DNA of 64,000 nt from the NCBI GenBank assembly GCA_027946365.1, contig JAPEUQ010000002.1:3534001-3598000 (forward strand), written 5' to 3'. The position numbers and the translations under genes were made by a program. The notes under the pieces are model-generated. The model had not been told where the DNA came from, searched no databases, and saw nothing but the letters and a program-made list of their open reading frames with translations. Below, piece by piece: positions 12,885 through 23,580 of this stretch. The stretch's first letter is position 1. Every line of letters starts with the position of its first letter. This DNA is from Kalmusia sp. IMI 367209 (taxonomy: Eukaryota; Ascomycota; Dothideomycetes; Pleosporales; Didymosphaeriaceae).

Positions 12885-13059
12885 TAGTCGTGCGCCACGC
12901 CAGTAAGGGAACAAACGGTGATTGACATAATTATAGAATTTGAACAAACCCATTGTCGATATATATTAATTGACTAATTCTATCAAGTGTATTCCAGCTA
13001 TTTAGGCACAGCGCAATATGCTCGAATACATGCCCCTTTCTATTACCTAGCGTAGGTAA
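12885..13059. other. Short intergenic gap between CstF-64 and the amine oxidase
   Basis: About 175 AT-rich bases separate the CstF-64 leader from the amine-oxidase stop codon on the same strand. The gap should hold the CstF-64 promoter and the 3' UTR of the upstream gene. Nothing else is recognisable. Confidence 0.5.
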
Positions 13060-15297
13060 TCACAACTTTGGCCCACAGCAGGCACCTCCCTGGCCAACTG
13101 TGGCCTCGACCGACGGCTGATGGTGCTGTTCACTCACAAGCGAGCTCTTGTTGAAACTTTGCTCACTTGGCGGAACATCAAGAGCCGGGTTTTTGTCGAA
13201 GAAGTTTACTGGTTTTAGATGGATTTTCAAGATCTCACAAGGCATGACAGGGAAATCCTACAAACGATCAGTCGCAACCCATTCAATAGAATAACAGAGA
13301 CTTACCTCGATTCTCGGAATGTGATTAATGCCTGCCTGGATGTACAAGACGAAATCATCGTCCTTCACATTATCCTTGCGATCCGCCCATGATCTCACTC
13401 CCGTGCCGCCTCTTGACTGGTTGGTGTACTTGCCTCCCGCGTACAGTTCGTCATCGCGATATTTCACCACATAGATGTTGTGGTCCGAGAACTCTGCGCG
13501 TTTGTAGTTGAAGCTATCTTTGTCTGACAAGATCTTTTGGAACGGTGGTGCCTGGATCTTGTAGGCTACCGGCTTTCCATTGACTGGGTTGCGTTTGTCA
13601 ACGTTCTGTATTTTAAACGTCCTATTGTTGTCGTAATCGATATCGTAGCCGCCTGACTGCTCAACAACTGTCTCCTTCACGTAGTAGCCGGTTCCATGAG
13701 GATTGAAGTCGGATCGCGGCATAGCGAAAGCTTCATCGTACACCAATCGGTTGTTTTGTCCTTCCAAAAACGGGTCCACGCGGAGTGAGAAGATGTGTTG
13801 ATGGTGGACAGCAAGGACACCAGGATGTACGACAGTACCGAACGGCACCTCTATACCTTCGTCGATTGGCTGCGTGCTCAATATACCAGTTGCACGAATC
13901 TCGTAGTCGACCTCTCCAGCTTGGTTGAAAATAAAAGCCAGGATATACTCGTAGTTTGATACAGTGATGATTGACTGCAGGACCAGTTCCCGTGAGCGAG
14001 CTATCGCTGCGCGACCAGTACGGTAATTAGTATGCTTCCAGCCAATGCCAGCGTCTTGCTCATGGATGCAAACGCAGTTCTCCATCGGTACGACACTGCC
14101 TTTATCGTCTGACAGCACTGCATCAAGGTAATAGATAGAACCGAGACAGTCGCATCCCAGCTTCAGGTTGTTGCTCATTATCCCTGCGCCAGCATCTCCT
14201 AGGTCAAATGCCGACTTCTTGTGGTACGGATGGCGGGGGTCTGCGTAAGGGATATTCATGTCGCTCAAGCTCATCCGATAGAACAGGCTGCGACCATCAT
14301 ATCGCACGTCGTATAATACCATGCCTTCTCGTTGATTGAAACCAACCCTGAACTTCCATTTCTGCCACTGCAGAACATTGGAAGTACCTTCTTGAGTGAC
14401 AGAGAAACTAGCTCCTTCTGGTTGAATCACATTCAATGGTTTCAGATCGGTCCGCAAAGACTGGTGCTCCGGAATGTACTCATTTGGTGGATGGATCGGG
14501 TAAGGTCCTAGTGGCTTGATCGTGTTGTCTACACCTGTGGGGAGGGTATCGATGCGAACAACCTTCATGTTCTCGGTGGTAATGACTGGGCTAATGGGTA
14601 GCGGCAGTGCATAGTGGTTGGAGTCGGCTTCGGATGAATTGAGTGGGTCTCGCATATAGAGGAAACATTGGTACAGTCGCTCCTCGTCATCTACACCATC
14701 AGATCCTATATGCCCCGTCAGCCCAGGTCATAAGTCGATTTCGCAGATGTGCAAATACCGTAAATCCATGGATCGCTTATGACTACGGTGCCTTCTGGGA
14801 GCTGTAATTTTGCGATCGCAGCTTTAACACCCTCGTCTTCAAGCGCAATCTTCTCTATGCGCACAATTTCTTCCCCATCGCCATTAGCATGAATGAAAGG
14901 CCCTAAGAGCACATTGTGCAGCACACGGCCTGAATTGAGGTCGACGATTGCTTCGTGGAATTTGTTCTACAAAAATTATTCGTAAGCAAAATCCGAAGTA
15001 GCCAGCATTATGATTACTTACCGTGTTGCGAATGTAGTAGTTTAGGAAAGCTTTCCTACTGACTGTAGGTAGCTGCTTGCCATTGTGTTCGGCCTCCAAA
15101 TATGGGATCACCTCCGCTTTCGGGGGCTCATGCAACGTAACAACTTTGAAATGCAAATCTGTATGTGCTGGCCATGAAGCTTTGATTACTGCTGCTGCCG
15201 ATTTGATTTCGTGCTCTGAGAGTGGGGCAAGTGGGTGTGAAGGCACGGCCTTGGTAGGTCCTGAGGCCGGGGAATCGGCGACAGTTTCGGTGGACAT
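13060..15297 (-). CDS. Copper amine oxidase (primary-amine oxidase)
   Basis: This family oxidises primary amines to aldehydes, releasing NH3 and H2O2, using copper and a self-generated topaquinone. Exons are 15297-15022, 14966-14759, 14705-13306 and 13257-13060, with three introns of 48-55 bp; the product is 693 aa. Two N2/N3-type domains are followed by the catalytic domain. The topaquinone tyrosine is in the NYEY motif near residue 413. The copper ligands are the HQH pair (VHHQHIFSL, about 463) and a third His in GINHIP (about 621). The catalytic-base Asp lies in SAFDLGDAG (about 326), where Ala replaces the gate Tyr found in bacterial enzymes, as in Hansenula-type peroxisomal amine oxidases. 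The C-terminus ends GACCGPKL, and the final PKL is only a weak PTS1-like tripeptide. Without transcript data the substrate (methylamine or an aromatic amine) is unknown. Confidence 0.93.
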
Positions 15298-16837
15298 TGT
15301 GAAGCTCTGGAGTTTTGTTACAGGTGAAGGTTGAGGTCAGGAGGGATGGTTTGAAGACAAGGTGGGTTGCGAGACGTGCCCGCCCGCGGAAGGACGGCCA
15401 ACACTAGGCGTTTGCCTAGTGGAGACAATCGCCCAGCGCTGCGATGTTCGCTGTGACGAAGATAAGAAATGATGACCCATTGGTATCTCGATGCAAGGGC
15501 CACCATTGCTCGTCTCGCATGTACCTAACGAATCAAGATTAGGGCCCTCTGCGAGCGGTGAAATGTATGGAGCCTGGAAGCGAGGCTGGTGGCGAGGGAA
15601 GGAGCTACCCCGCTTCTAGGCCACTCGCGCTCGGAAGTAGCAACTTCATACGGGTGGTGATACCTCAACTATCTTCTCGATCCCTCCGTCGCACACTCTG
15701 CGTATCATAGCACCATTTCCAGTCCACACGGAAAGTATTCGTGGCTGACATCTCCAATGCTCTACCTCTAGGTTATTGATCACGATCGCGGCATGCGGGA
15801 ACAGTGTAGAATGAGCGCTGCAATACCCCTTTCTTCGCACCTATTCGCACTTCCCCCGTGGGATACCCTAGATGGTGAGCGACAGCCCTGAATGTGGCCT
15901 TCGATCCCCAGAGGAACGAGCTACCCCAGAGCTGAGGCTCGATAGCAGATGATGTAGTTGTGGATGCCGTGCTCGTGGGCATATACGTTAGAACTGCACG
16001 CCGTTGTGCAATACGACAATTCAGTCAGGTCGAATGTTCAATGACGATTGATCGCACGCTACAGCTTATCGAAGATCTCATCCATGAGCCTGGTAATAGG
16101 TTTGGTGTCCTTCCCAGTATTAAAAATCTTCGAGCGACTCACCATCCACTTTCGATTAGCAACCTTCATATCCTCACCACAATCATGACACGATGAAACC
16201 TGAGTGTCTTCTTAACGTCATCTCTTCCATATCGTTTCCTCGCTGTCATCCCGTCGAAGTTTCGATATACCCTGTTTTAGCGAGGTATTAATCTACCGGT
16301 CACTCGCATCCGGTTTCCCAGCTCATGCTCCCCACAAAAACGTTTCTATCACGCACGCAGCCCAGTCTGTACACCGCTCACTTATTGGCTGTGCAGCAAG
16401 CACGGCGACCATAGGTTACCCTCGGCTCATTATTTGCGGATGGCGAACGTCATCTAGTTAGATTGCTTACCCCTACAATCGCCTCTGCCTGAGGCTTCGT
16501 CAATCTTTTTGTCACCAGGTCGGCTCTAGAACGATTGCCGGCTAATAACTCTTCGAAAGCGGCTATAGGACGTCCGTCTTGTGTCCGGAGAGCGTGCCGA
16601 TAGATGGGTGGCAGAAGTAGACGGCCTACCATGTCTTACAATTTGGGCTGCAATGCAGATATCATTCCGTACGGGTACTGCATCTATATGGAGAGCGTCA
16701 TGTGTCGCAATATAGTAGCGGGTGCGCCAGGACTCGATGTATTTAAGGTCTTGGAAGGACAATGGGAAAGGTGTACGACAACCAGGAGCACAGTACGGAC
16801 GTCCAGACTATCTCTATCCTCTCCACCAGAAATCAAG
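15298..16837. other. Intergenic: promoter of the amine oxidase and of the AA9 gene (divergent)
   Basis: About 1.5 kb lies between divergent genes. Only short ORFs occur, none with a recognisable domain. A TATTTAA element at about 16738 lies roughly 100 bp upstream of the AA9 ATG and could serve as its TATA box. No RNA gene or repeat was seen. Confidence 0.5.
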
Positions 16838-17662
16838 ATGAAGTCCATCGCAGCTGCTGCTTTGCTCCTTGCCACCCTCGCTGAGGTCGCGCAAGGCCAC
16901 TGTAAGCAGCCCTAAGTCGTCTTCCTCGCCATGCTAATCTTCGTAGACATCTTCCAATACCTTACTGCGAACGGCCAGAAAGGTGCCCAGTATCAAAATA
17001 TCAGGAAGAACACGAACAACAACTCTCCCGTTACCGTTCTGAGTGATGCAGCCCTTCGCTGCAATGTCGGAGGTGCATCTGGCAGCGGTACCACCACCGT
17101 CTCTGTTGCCGCAGGCTCCTCCATCTCCTTCACAGCCGACCAAGCTGTTTATCACCAAGGACCTGTTTCTTTCTACATGACCAAGGTTTCTGACGCAGCG
17201 GCTGCCGATGGCTCATCCGACTGGTTCAAGGCAAGGCTCCCAGCATCACCCTTATTCAGGGCTTGCTAACAATTCGTAGATCAAGGAGATCGGCCCAACT
17301 TTCAGTGGTGGCTCAGCTAAATGGGACATGTCTCGTAAGCATTTGATCCAACATAAATCGCAGAAGCAGATGACTGATGGCCCACCACAGAGACATACTC
17401 CGTAAACATTCCCAGCTGCGTGGCTCCTGGCGACTACCTTCTCCGTATCGAACAGCTTGGCATCCACAACCCCGGATCCCCGCCCCAGTTCTACATCTCT
17501 TGCGCACAGGTCAAGGTCACTGGTAGCGGCTCCGGTACCCTATCACCCACAACTAAGATCCCGGGACACGTCAAGTCCACGGACTCAGGATATACTGCCA
17601 ACATCTACAGCCCTGATTTCAAGAGCTACGTTGTTCCTGGGCCGAAGGTGGCAACTTGCTAG
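16838..17662 (+). CDS. AA9 lytic polysaccharide monooxygenase (former GH61), secreted
   Basis: AA9 enzymes are copper monooxygenases that oxidatively cleave cellulose or other beta-1,4-glucans outside the cell. Exons are 16838-16901, 16947-17230, 17280-17334 and 17391-17662; the product is 224 aa. A 20-residue signal peptide ([20 protein letters not shown]) is followed directly by the essential N-terminal His21, giving mature HYIFQYL. The second copper His is in [11 protein letters not shown]. The later LGIHNPG...PQFYISCAQ element carries the conserved His, the Gln and the axial Tyr. The protein ends soon after the catalytic domain, with no CBM1 and no GPI signal. Exon 2 ends at an AAG|GCAAGG donor, so intron 2 is GC-AG. 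Reading through that intron stops after 13 codons, which supports removing it. The substrate and whether oxidation is C1 or C4 cannot be read from the sequence. Confidence 0.93.
17231..17279 (+). other. GC-AG intron in the AA9 gene
   Basis: The 49-base intron opens GCAAGG after AAG and ends TTCGTAG, with a CTAAC branch-point sequence at 17266-17270. Splicing joins DWFK to IKEIGPTF, which matches AA9 architecture and restores a 224-codon frame. No GT donor nearby gives an in-frame product. Confidence 0.8.
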
Positions 17663-19027
17663 AAGGGCTGTTGGTAGACATTGATAGGGAGACAAATCTA
17701 TAATGCATGATGGATGTTTAACCACGTTCTTACGGTATCCTTTTCTGTGCATTGATGCCCTAATTTTTTGAATTTGCATGTTCTTTCTGTGCTACAGGTT
17801 TTCGAGTTAGATAATATGTGCGGGCACTAGAATGAATAGAAATTCTACACTTGGGGAGCCTCTTCACTAGTTGATGATATACCAGAGGAGCAGTTGTCGA
17901 GCTACACAACTTTATATAGTGAATTATTCGCTGCCAACATCTCCATTCCATCCCTCAATCTTCTATATAGCTTTGAAATCTGTCCCATACTTAGTACCTA
18001 CAACATTCCACTTTAGTGATCTCACTAGATCCAAAGCAATTCAAACTCCGTCTCATCAAAACAACTTGATACGGATTTATTTCTTTAGCCTATGATAGAA
18101 AGTTTCTAATGCACTGTCGATTCGCCATCTTAATCGTAACGGAAACTATAAGAGCATATCACCCTGAAAGAGTGAGAGGCCCTTCTAAGATTTTTCGTCG
18201 GTGTATCGATGTCCCATCCAGCTTTTTTGAATCCAGGCTTTTTGGTGCTGATTTGTATCTTGGGTACTGCAAGACTTCCCATTGTGTATACGTGCTGTCA
18301 CCTACGGCAAATCTTGAAAGACTATGAGTTTCACTTTCATCTCGTGTAAGTATAGCTGTGAACTTCGAACGCTGCTCGCGTGAATGCAAGCCTTCGCTCC
18401 AATGAGGAAACACTTCGTTGCAAACACGAATAGATTCAATGCGTTCTCTTTGAGGATAATTACAGCTGGATAGTACGCTTTCTATTGTTTGGAGTGAAAA
18501 TCTGCTTATAATGTGGACTTTTCAGAAAATGACTTTCATGTAGCAACATCATAATCTTCGTTGATACTCGTGATACTTGTAGTGCTACGGTCCCAGATTT
18601 ACCGCGCAATACTTTGCAACAATCACGTACATGAACCAGGTCTGGTTTGTGAATTTAATGACTGGCGCTAGCGCGACAGCGTGGTCTAAACTCTTCTACT
18701 TCACGGAGCTGCCTTCTTCACAACTTCAGTCAAGCATATGCAGTTAATGTTCCCTTCGTTAACAACAACGCACCCGCACCAACACTGCACTGTAATTCAC
18801 GCTCAGCGCCCGCTTTTTGCTCTTCAATGCGACCAACATGTTTGTACACATATATATTAACATACAGCCCACCGTCCGTCTGCGTCCTCGCATCTCCATT
18901 CTCTCCAAATCCCTATTGACTCCTGCGGGATCGTCGACAGTATCCTCATCCGCTGTCACTCATTTGATCTCGCTATCCCCTTGTCTATTTCCTCTTCTTC
19001 ACCAGCGCCCTCCCTTTCTCGCCTACC
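17663..19027. other. AT-rich intergenic stretch
   Basis: About 1.4 kb lies downstream of the AA9 gene. The first part is AT-rich, with only short ORFs on either strand. The last 200 bases before 19028 are pyrimidine-rich, as is typical of the promoter or leader of the next gene. No tRNA, repeat or domain was recognised. Confidence 0.5.
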
Positions 19028-20075
19028 ATGTCCGGCCCTCCTCCTCCCCTGGGCGAATCCTGGTTCCCCAATGTAGGAGGCAACATCGCGATGAACCGTG
19101 AGCCCGTTCCCCATCTTTCGATCCGCCCAACCCCTCCACCCGCAGCAGTAGCAGCAGGCGGCCCTCCGAATCCAACGTCGAGCAGCAAACCGTTAATATC
19201 CCCAGCGTCCAGCACCACCTTCCAGGCGTAGGACTTGCACATGCCCTCGGCCCCTTCCCACCCCCATGATGGGCATGGGAATGCCGATGCCATTCGGTCC
19301 GATGATGGGCATGGGAATGAGCCACATCCAGTCCGCAGGTCCTCTCGCACCTCCCCGTATGCCCTGGAACACGCCAGGCTTGCTCGGAAATCCCAGCACA
19401 CAGTACGGCGCCAACGTCCCGGGGATGCCATGGCTAGGCTTTCCCACGAACCTCGAAGGGCCCCCCGCACCCCCCAACATCGGCGACTGCGTGCCTCCCT
19501 TCGCTCCCGGCGCGCCGCTCTGGTGCGGCGGCGCGATTCCCGGCCTCGGCATGATGGGCATGGGCGGTATCGGTCTCGGGGGCGTCGGCCTGGGGATGAT
19601 GGGTATGGGCTTGGGCATGGGGTTCTGGCCGGGCATGCACCGCCCTGCGCCGGGCGTCATCACTGAAGCCGTGGCTCACGAGCAGCCGACGCAGGGCGAT
19701 ATCACGTCGCTGCCTGGCGGCGTGCCACCGGGTGCTACCCTCGTTGAGCCTACGGAGCACACGATTGTGCATGTTCTCAAGGGACCGAATTTTCCATGGC
19801 TTAATCACGGTATGCCGATGGAGGTTGAGATCTTGTACGTGTCGTCGGCCACGGGTGTGAATCGGCTTATCGAGGTGTGTAATAATAACGAGGATTGCAC
19901 TGGGTTTGGTATTAGCGAGGTGCATGAGATGGTGAATGGACAGTGGGAGAAGGGGCAGACATTTGTCTATGGGGAGCCGATGAGTGTGGTGCTGACGCTG
20001 GGCGATGCGGGGTGGAATAAGGAGAGAAATAGGCCTGGAGGAAGGAGCTTGCACGTGTATTTCCATAAGGTTTAA
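19028..20075 (+). CDS. Met/Gly/Pro-rich N-terminal protein with a conserved-looking C-terminal domain, function unknown
   Basis: The certain part is the open frame 19266-20075 (269 aa). Its first half consists of low-complexity MGMG/PMPFG repeats. The second half (from about residue 130) looks like a folded acidic domain, with elements such as HTIVHVLKGPNFPW, NRLIEVCNNNEDCTGFG and GRSLHVYFHKV. An upstream ATG in a good context (19028) opens another frame that is coding-like. A GTGAGC donor at 19098 and a CCAG acceptor ending 19212 join it in frame to the MGMG frame (exon 1 19028-19097, exon 2 19213-20075, about 310 aa). Alternatively translation starts at 19266. I do not recognise the family. 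There is no signal peptide, and the two Cys in the C-terminal domain do not form a known motif. Confidence 0.55.
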
Positions 20076-20551
20076 GATGTGGTATGGGAATGGAGAGGCA
20101 GTTGCGGGGTACGGCTCTTGTTGGTTATGTTTCGATTAGTGTGTTGTTCGTCCATCATGCAACGTGCGGACAATCTTGAAACTTGCTTGCAAGATAGATG
20201 ATGACTGAGCTCACGTCAGTGCTGTCGAAGGGAATCTTTGTGGACGCGCTAGGTCACGGACGTACGGTGTTGGAGTCTATTATCGATTTACAGCGTGTCA
20301 TGTCTTACATAATGATTCGGCCTGTCTTATTCTGCACTCACTCTGTTTGTTCTAATGATTGTAGAAGTGCCTGTTAGGCGTAAGCACCAAAAAGAAATGT
20401 GGGATGTGGAAGAAATTCCGCTTAGATTCGGCTTGTATCGTAATGCCATATAGACAATTAGGATCTTGATGTCAAATAATGTCTATACCTAGACATACAA
20501 ATTTGATTTAATGTTACATTTCAAACCCAATAATATTCAACTTGAAGCTCA
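20076..20551. other. Convergent 3' intergenic region
   Basis: AT-rich spacer between the 3' ends of the Met/Gly-rich gene (+) and CFT2 (-). It should hold both 3' UTRs and polyadenylation signals. No ORF or RNA gene was recognised. Confidence 0.5.
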
Positions 20552-23500
20552 TTAGTTGCCAGCAACGACCGCCAATCCCTCATATATCTTCTTTTTGACT
20601 TTGAAAAATGTGGCTCCCTCATTCTTCGGGTCCGCGAACCTGTATGCCCCACCATCCACCTCGATCTTTCCTGTAGCTGTCTTTTTCACAGCCACAGTCC
20701 CGTTAATGACCAAGGTACCTTCACCTCTGAATTCTGCTGACATACCAGAAGCTTGCATGATCTTGCGTAAATCAGCCAGACGGAGGTCACCGACATGGAA
20801 GGGTTGTGCAACGGAGCGGACTGCGGTAGTAAAATTGGCAGGTACAACGTCGAGGATAGGCGTCGAGTCCATTCGATCGTTCTCAGCCGTAGAGTTCGCG
20901 GATGCTTCGAGCTTAGCCTTCTTCTTTGCTGCACCTTCCTCCTCTTTACCACTGGGCTCAAGAGAGGCAGCTGCTAGTCGACCAGTGACTGCGACGACAC
21001 CCAGACCTCTGACTTTCTGCCATTGCAATTTGCGGGCTAGATTGCGGCTGAGCTTCACAGACCAGGCATTCGTGTCCACACTAGCATCTACCACCATACC
21101 TAGGACAGGTGTGAAGACATCAATCGTACTTGAGGCATCACCAGCGCCAGCACCAAGTACTCTTCGACAATCTTCTGCGAGGTCGCTGGTCTCAGATTCG
21201 TCGCCCGCAACGAGGATTAGTTTACGAGGTTTGATGAGGGGTAGCAACATGGTGATTGTACGTCGATCGTGCAACCCAGAGAAGTCGACAAAAGCAATGC
21301 GACACTCTATTTGTAGGGTTTCTGTGCCAAGTATAACTTTAGAGGGCCCTTCGACGCGATCCGTGTCTTCTTCAGGTTCGCTGTCAGAGACATCGACACC
21401 ATCGCTGGGCCCTTGGCCAGTTTGATCAGTCCTCCGTTGTTTACTGATTCCATTCTCTCGGCGACCGCCAGCAACAGTCTGGATGGTGAGGTCCTCCCAC
21501 TTTCTCTTCTGTCCGACTGCGTTCTCTTTCTTTGAACCATCACGAAGAGCCTCTCCGCCAACCTGATCTTCCTCATCAGCACGGACAAATTCTTCTGGAC
21601 GGATAATCTCGCCAAAGTCATCTGCTCGTCGTCGCTTGGCGACGAAGGGGAACATTTTCTCTCTCCCCCTCTTGCCCTGAACTTCGTAATCATAGACGTT
21701 CTTCCGCCGGATGAGAACGTTAATGCCGAGCTCTGCATCACTTAGACCCAGCTTATTTCTTGCATGTTGTAGGGTGGTTGCTGTGTTGAGAGCTTTTCCT
21801 CGATGTTCGATATCGGAATCCTCGGAAGTGGTAGAAGTAGATGACGATCGATCATCCACAACGTCAGCTGAGGTTTCCAGCGCCGAGGTAGTGTCGCCTT
21901 GTATGGTAGTCTGTAGCTGTCTTTGCCTGGCAAGGTATTGCTGGTATAGCGGGAGCTCATAGCCCTGTAGTGCTACCGCTCGGGCGGACCTCAATGATGC
22001 CTGATTGCCAGACGCATTGACTGGTGCTGTAGAGAGTGATTCCTGCCCAGCTGAAGCACTTTTCTCGTTCCATAACTCCCATAGATACCGACCCAGCCCC
22101 TTGTTGACCCCTCCAAACTCGCCCACCCGCTCTGTAAGAACGATAAGATTGCGGCCATCAGATGCTAAGCTCTTGATTGCGTCTTTCGAAAAGCCCCACT
22201 CCAGCGATGTGTCGCTTGCGAGAATGACGCGAGGTTCTGTGGCAGCCAACATTCGCGCAACCCGCGATTTCCGTTCGAGTAACGTTATATGCTTGAAATC
22301 AAAGGGAGTCCTGATCTTCTCTTCATCACCCTTCGCGCCACCCTGCTGGCCACGCGTCCGCCTCTGATCTTGAGCTTCCAAGGCACCGGTCGCGGCCTCG
22401 AAATCCTTCACGATGCCCTCTTCCATCCATTCAAGCATGCTCCGCGCATATCTCATTGTAGCTCCACCGGTTCGGCTGGCCAGGTAAATTTTTGTGTTCC
22501 TCAAGGGACTGCTGTTGGCAGGCATGGAAGCTTCTTTAGCCCACGTCTCTTCGAGCAGATACGCTAGCTCAAGGATACGGGCGCTGGAATCCGAAGGTAT
22601 CAACACTGAGCCGCCGTTCGCTACAGTTTCTCGAATCATGGTTATGAGCGCTTCATCACGTTTGTCACGCTGGCCTGCAATGGTCACTAGGCCTGACCCT
22701 CTGCTGCTACATATCATCGCTGTAGGGCGGCGCAGTTGCTCGAGGACCTCGGAGCGACCAGTGCCAGCCCCGCCTATCCAGGCTGCGCCAGACAAAACGT
22801 GCTCCCGTGCCTGATTCCAGTCAACGGCATACACGATTGATTCCATGCCGTGCTGAACGTGCCATATTGTCCCTCCGAGCGTATGTCCAGCACTGTAAGC
22901 AGTGATTGTAAGTCCACCGAGGGGCGGAGAGAACGGGGAAGGTAGAGGCTGATGTGGTTGCGAGTACTTGAGGGGATTGATGAGACCAAAGTAGTTTGCG
23001 ATCTCCTCGGGCGACGGTGCCTGCATGAGAATGTTGGGGTTGTTCCCATCTTTCAGCGAAGGGAAAGAGTAGGCCGATTCGGCGAGAGCGTCGGTAGGGA
23101 CAATCGAGCAGGCTAGTGGAGTCGATTCGTACAGATCCTGCAGCAGCGTTCGTCCGAGGGAGATTACGGGTGTAGTTGCGTAGACGGGGATGCGGGTGAA
23201 TAGAGGAAAGTGCTTGCAGCAGTGAACGAAGGCGCCGAGATGCGCTGTGGTCGCATGGGTGAGGAGGATGAAAGAGAGCGTTGGTACATGTCTAAGGCAT
23301 TACAGTCAGTATGCTTCCTTTTAATAGATTTACTATGACGAGCGCAGTAGCTCCTAGATAACCCCCAGGCGCAAATGTTCCCTCGCTGAAGGCGCCATTT
23401 ACGCCACCGAGTACATTGCAGACTAGCCACATACTTCTCAATTTCCTTCAGCTTCTCAGTGTCGAAGCTCTCGTCCCAGCCCACGTCGATGAGCACCTTG

Positions 23501-23580
23501 ACGCCGCCGTCGAATTCCAGCAATGACTGCGACGCGGGCGACGCCGAGTGCGCGCCCAGGAGTGGCGTGAAGTTGAACAT
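20552..23580 (-). CDS. CFT2: Cleavage and polyadenylation factor subunit CFT2/CPSF100 (Ydh1)
   Basis: CFT2 is the non-catalytic metallo-beta-lactamase partner of the endonuclease Ysh1/CPSF73 in the nuclear pre-mRNA cleavage complex. Exon 1 is 23580-23435 and exon 2 is 23291-20552, with a 143-bp intron whose donor is AA|GTATGT; the product is 961 aa. The lactamase fold opens MFNFTPLLG. Where the endonuclease has HxHxDH, this protein has LLTHATTAHLGAF, so the zinc ligands are incomplete, as expected for CPSF100. The conserved SAGHTLGGTIW follows, then the beta-CASP domain, a Ser/Asp-rich acidic insertion at about 480-660, and the CPSF100 C-terminal domain ending in GLAVVAGN. It lies 8 kb from CstF-64, another 3'-end processing factor, in the same orientation. 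Confidence 0.92.

Noticed and set aside
23164..23580. CFT2 5' region as a separate 138-aa gene
   Set aside because: Its first 49 codons are CFT2 exon 1, and the rest reads into the 143-bp intron. Splicing restores the lactamase-fold sequence.
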